Below are positions 62,020 through 64,000 of a DNA stretch of 64,000 nucleotides, piece after piece. The DNA is from an uncultured Alphaproteobacteria bacterium (GTDB lineage: Bacteria > Pseudomonadota > Alphaproteobacteria > SP197): contig CALSLK010000003.1 of the NCBI GenBank assembly GCA_943787175.1, positions 1 to 64,000 on the forward strand, in the 5' to 3' direction. The stretch's first letter is position 1. Each line of letters opens with the position of its first letter. A program made the position numbers and the translations under genes. The notes under the pieces were generated by a model, which was not told where the DNA came from, searched no databases, and was given only the letters and a program-made list of their open reading frames with translations.

Positions 62020-64000
62020 GTGACAAATACGGAACCTGCTGCCGCTCCACATCGACCGCCCGCACAGGCGCTCGTCGACTTTGCAATCTCTCAATCGCGG
62101 GCGGTTTTCTATATCTCCGCGCTGGAGAAGTATGAAGGTGAGCACGGTCCTGACGCCCCCAGGCATTTTGTCAGCAACAACATGAAGGACATCATCGGCT
62201 ACGAACAGGACCTGTTCTATGACGACCGGGAATTTGGTTACAGTCTGATGCATCCCGATGACCTGGACAGCTACATGAAGATGCTGGCCAAACTGAAGGA
62301 AACCGGCAAGGCCTATGAAACCTACCGTATGCGTTCTGCATCGGGAGACTGGCTCTGGTTTCGCGATGAAGTACGTCTGTTGCCGCGCGATGGGAACCGG
62401 CCCCATGAGTGTGTCGGGTGTATGGTTGAGGTTACTGCAGAAAAAGAGACCGAGCTGGCGCTGCGCCGAACGCAGGCTTTCAATTACGCCATTGTCGAAG
62501 CCTCGCAGCAGGGCATCGTTTCCGTGAATGTCAGAGGTATGATCGTTGGATTCAACCCCTCTGCCGAAGCACTGTTCGGGCACAGTCTTGACGCTGTTTT
62601 GGGCAAACCCGTGGCCGATCTCATTGTTCCTGAGCATCTACGTGGCCGGCATCATGATGGATTTACCCGGTGTGTCGAGACCGGTGAAAGCAGCCTGATC
62701 GGCCAGAAAATTGAAACAGAAGCGCTGCATGCCGATGGTCACCTGATACCCGTCGAGCTGGCCTTCTCGCGGATCGAGATTGATGGTGATACGCAGTTCG
62801 TTGCGGAGATACGCGACATTTCAGAACGGGTTGAGGCAGACCAACGAAGCCAAAGGGCCGTTCAGTTGTTGCAGGACGCCGTTGATAGCCTGCCGCACGG
62901 GTTTTCCGTGCTGGACAAGGAAGGCGACTATGCGGTCTGTAACCGGGCCTTTGCTCAGATTTATGGGCTTGAGCCAGAACAGCTTGTTGGCCTGAACCGC
63001 GCAGATATGATTCATCTGCTTACAGAAAAGGTCGAGAGCGTTGCGGGAGAGGCGATTGATGGCCCGGAATCTCTGACCGAGGCATTGACGCAGACCCTGG
63101 GCGCTCCGGTTGAAGTCAAGCTGAGGTCTGGTGACTGGTGGCAGGTTACGCGCCAGAAAACTTCAGACGGTGGTATCGCGGCGTTGTGCAGCGACATCAC
63201 AACGCTCAAGGCTGCCGAAGAAGCTGCAAGTAACAGTAACGCCTTTATCCTGAGCCTGATGAATGCCTGCCCCCTGCCATTTGGCATGACCCGGTTGGAC
63301 GATGGTTTTGTCATCTATGAGAGCCCGGCTTCCAAACAACTTTTCCAGCGCGGACTGGATGGCAAGCCCGCGCATGCAATCAGTAATTTCAAGTCACCTA
63401 GACAGCGCGAGGTGTATGTCGAGATTCTCAAGAGGGACGGGTTTGTTGACGACTTTCAGATTGAAGCCCTGCGTGCCGATGGGTCGGAGTTTCCAGCTTC
63501 ACTGACGGCGCGTCTGGTGGAGTTTGAGGGTGAAGAAGTCATTGTCTTTGCCACTGATGACCTGACCCGACAGCACGAGATTGAAGCAGAGATGGCGCGT
63601 CAGCAGGAGGCGCTCTATCAGAGCGAAAAACTGAGTGCCCTGGGTGAGCTTCTGGCGGGCATTGCGCATGAGTTGAACAATCCGCTTTCTGTTCTGGTCG
63701 GTCAGGCATTGATGCTCAGTGAGACTGCGGTAGACGCAAAGACCCGGGAGAGAGCCGAGAAGATTGGCAGTGCAGCAGACCGCTGTGCACGAATCGTTAA
63801 GGCGTTCCTTGCCATGGCACGTCAACAGCCCACGCGAAGTGCCGAAACCGAGATCAATGAGCTGGTTGAAGGCGCCCTTGAGATGACCGCTTATGCTCTG
63901 CGGTCCAGTGATGTCACCGTGCAATTGCAGCTGAGTGATGAACTGCCGGTGATCCACGGAGATCCCGACCAGCTGCGTCAGGTTCTGATCAATCTTCTAG
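62020..64000 (+). CDS. Multi-PAS sensor histidine kinase (partial, C-terminus beyond window)
   Basis: GTG 62020 opens a frame of at least 660 residues running off the right edge. About four PAS-type modules can be made out, e.g. FVSNNMKDIIGYEQDLFY with the PAC-like WLWFRDEVRLLPRDG, IVGFNPSAEALFGHSLDAVL, YAVCNRAFAQIYGLEPEQLV, and a fourth around GFVIYESPASKQLFQ. The HisKA phospho-acceptor is His550 (LGELLAGIAHELNNPLS), and the start of the ATPase N-box (DQLRQVLINLL) is at the window end. No transmembrane segment is evident, so it is probably cytoplasmic. The partner response regulator is outside the window. A 41-bp palindrome overlaps its ribosome site. Confidence 0.92.
   Translation, partial: MTNTEPAAAPHRPPAQALVDFAISQSRAVFYISALEKYEGEHGPDAPRHFVSNNMKDIIGYEQDLFYDDREFGYSLMHPDDLDSYMKMLAKLKETGKAYETYRMRSASGDWLWFRDEVRLLPRDGNRPHECVGCMVEVTAEKETELALRRTQAFNYAIVEASQQGIVSVNVRGMIVGFNPSAEALFGHSLDAVLGKPVADLIVPEHLRGRHHDGFTRCVETGESSLIGQKIETEALHADGHLIPVELAFSRIEIDGDTQFVAEIRDISERVEADQRSQRAVQLLQDAVDSLPHGFSVLDKEGDYAVCNRAFAQIYGLEPEQLVGLNRADMIHLLTEKVESVAGEAIDGPESLTEALTQTLGAPVEVKLRSGDWWQVTRQKTSDGGIAALCSDITTLKAAEEAASNSNAFILSLMNACPLPFGMTRLDDGFVIYESPASKQLFQRGLDGKPAHAISNFKSPRQREVYVEILKRDGFVDDFQIEALRADGSEFPASLTARLVEFEGEEVIVFATDDLTRQHEIEAEMARQQEALYQSEKLSALGELLAGIAHELNNPLSVLVGQALMLSETAVDAKTRERAEKIGSAADRCARIVKAFLAMARQQPTRSAETEINELVEGALEMTAYALRSSDVTVQLQLSDELPVIHGDPDQLRQVLINLL

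Overview
The window looks like chromosomal DNA of an alphaproteobacterium, judged from GC-rich coding sequence, dense operons with GTG/TTG starts and 1-19 bp overlaps, Tat-exported binding proteins, a divergent Lrp-putA pair, a DUF992 protein and the gene families present. I see no rRNA, tRNA, CRISPR array, phage or transposase gene. The dominant theme is catabolism of N-methylated and quaternary-ammonium compounds (betaines, methylamines, methylated amino acids) and the amino acids they yield. There are four Rieske oxygenases of the betaine-demethylase type, four trimethylamine-dehydrogenase-like flavoproteins, an MttB-family methyltransferase, a homocysteine S-methyltransferase, a choline-dehydrogenase-like GMC enzyme, PutA and an N-methylglutamate/glutamate-synthase-like operon.

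Layout. 1-1180: methyltransferase and a broken PhyH dioxygenase. 1483-6473: two Tat-exported PotD-like binding proteins with a flavin amine oxidase and a LysR regulator; the same TTAAT-N5-ATTA(A/G) operator precedes both binding proteins. 6759-9554: TMADH-like flavoprotein and a cyclase. 9598-18383: a LacI regulon in which three near-identical TAAAACGTTTTA operators flank MttB, a GldA-type dehydrogenase, an FGGY kinase, an FAD oxidase and a GMC oxidoreductase. 18420-22492: aminotransferase, SDR, DadA-like oxidase and FAH hydrolase. 22857-27899: a secreted tandem-repeat protein and hyuAB, all heavily frameshifted. 27947-32016: putA and its divergent Lrp-type regulator. 32286-35647: FAD dehydrogenase, GntR and Rieske operon with a GntR operator. 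36018-43415: HalD/BesD-like oxygenase, TMADH-like enzyme, two class II aldolases, a sulfatase and a Rieske enzyme. 43578-49883: a translationally coupled operon with two Rieske and two demethylase-type flavoproteins. 49880-54136: homocysteine methyltransferase, methyltransferase, acyl-CoA dehydrogenase and XRE-cupin regulator. 54254-56319: DUF992 protein and an AAA ATPase with an in-frame amber. 56513-61889: glutamate-synthase-like operon. 62020-end: PAS histidine kinase behind a 41-bp palindrome.

How they may work together (inference): Rieske enzymes remove the first methyl group of betaines, TMADH/DgcA-like flavoproteins remove further N-methyl groups, PutA burns proline arising from proline betaine, homocysteine methyltransferase could recycle a methyl group, and the glutamate-synthase-like operon may handle amine nitrogen.

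Quality caveat: about a dozen genes are interrupted. Nearly every break I could resolve is one extra base in a short homopolymer, and removing it restores full-length proteins (twice to exactly the length of an intact paralogue in the window). This suggests insertion-type sequencing error in many cases. An 8-bp tandem duplication (36081-36096) and an in-frame amber codon (55822-55824) do not fit that pattern and may be real mutations.
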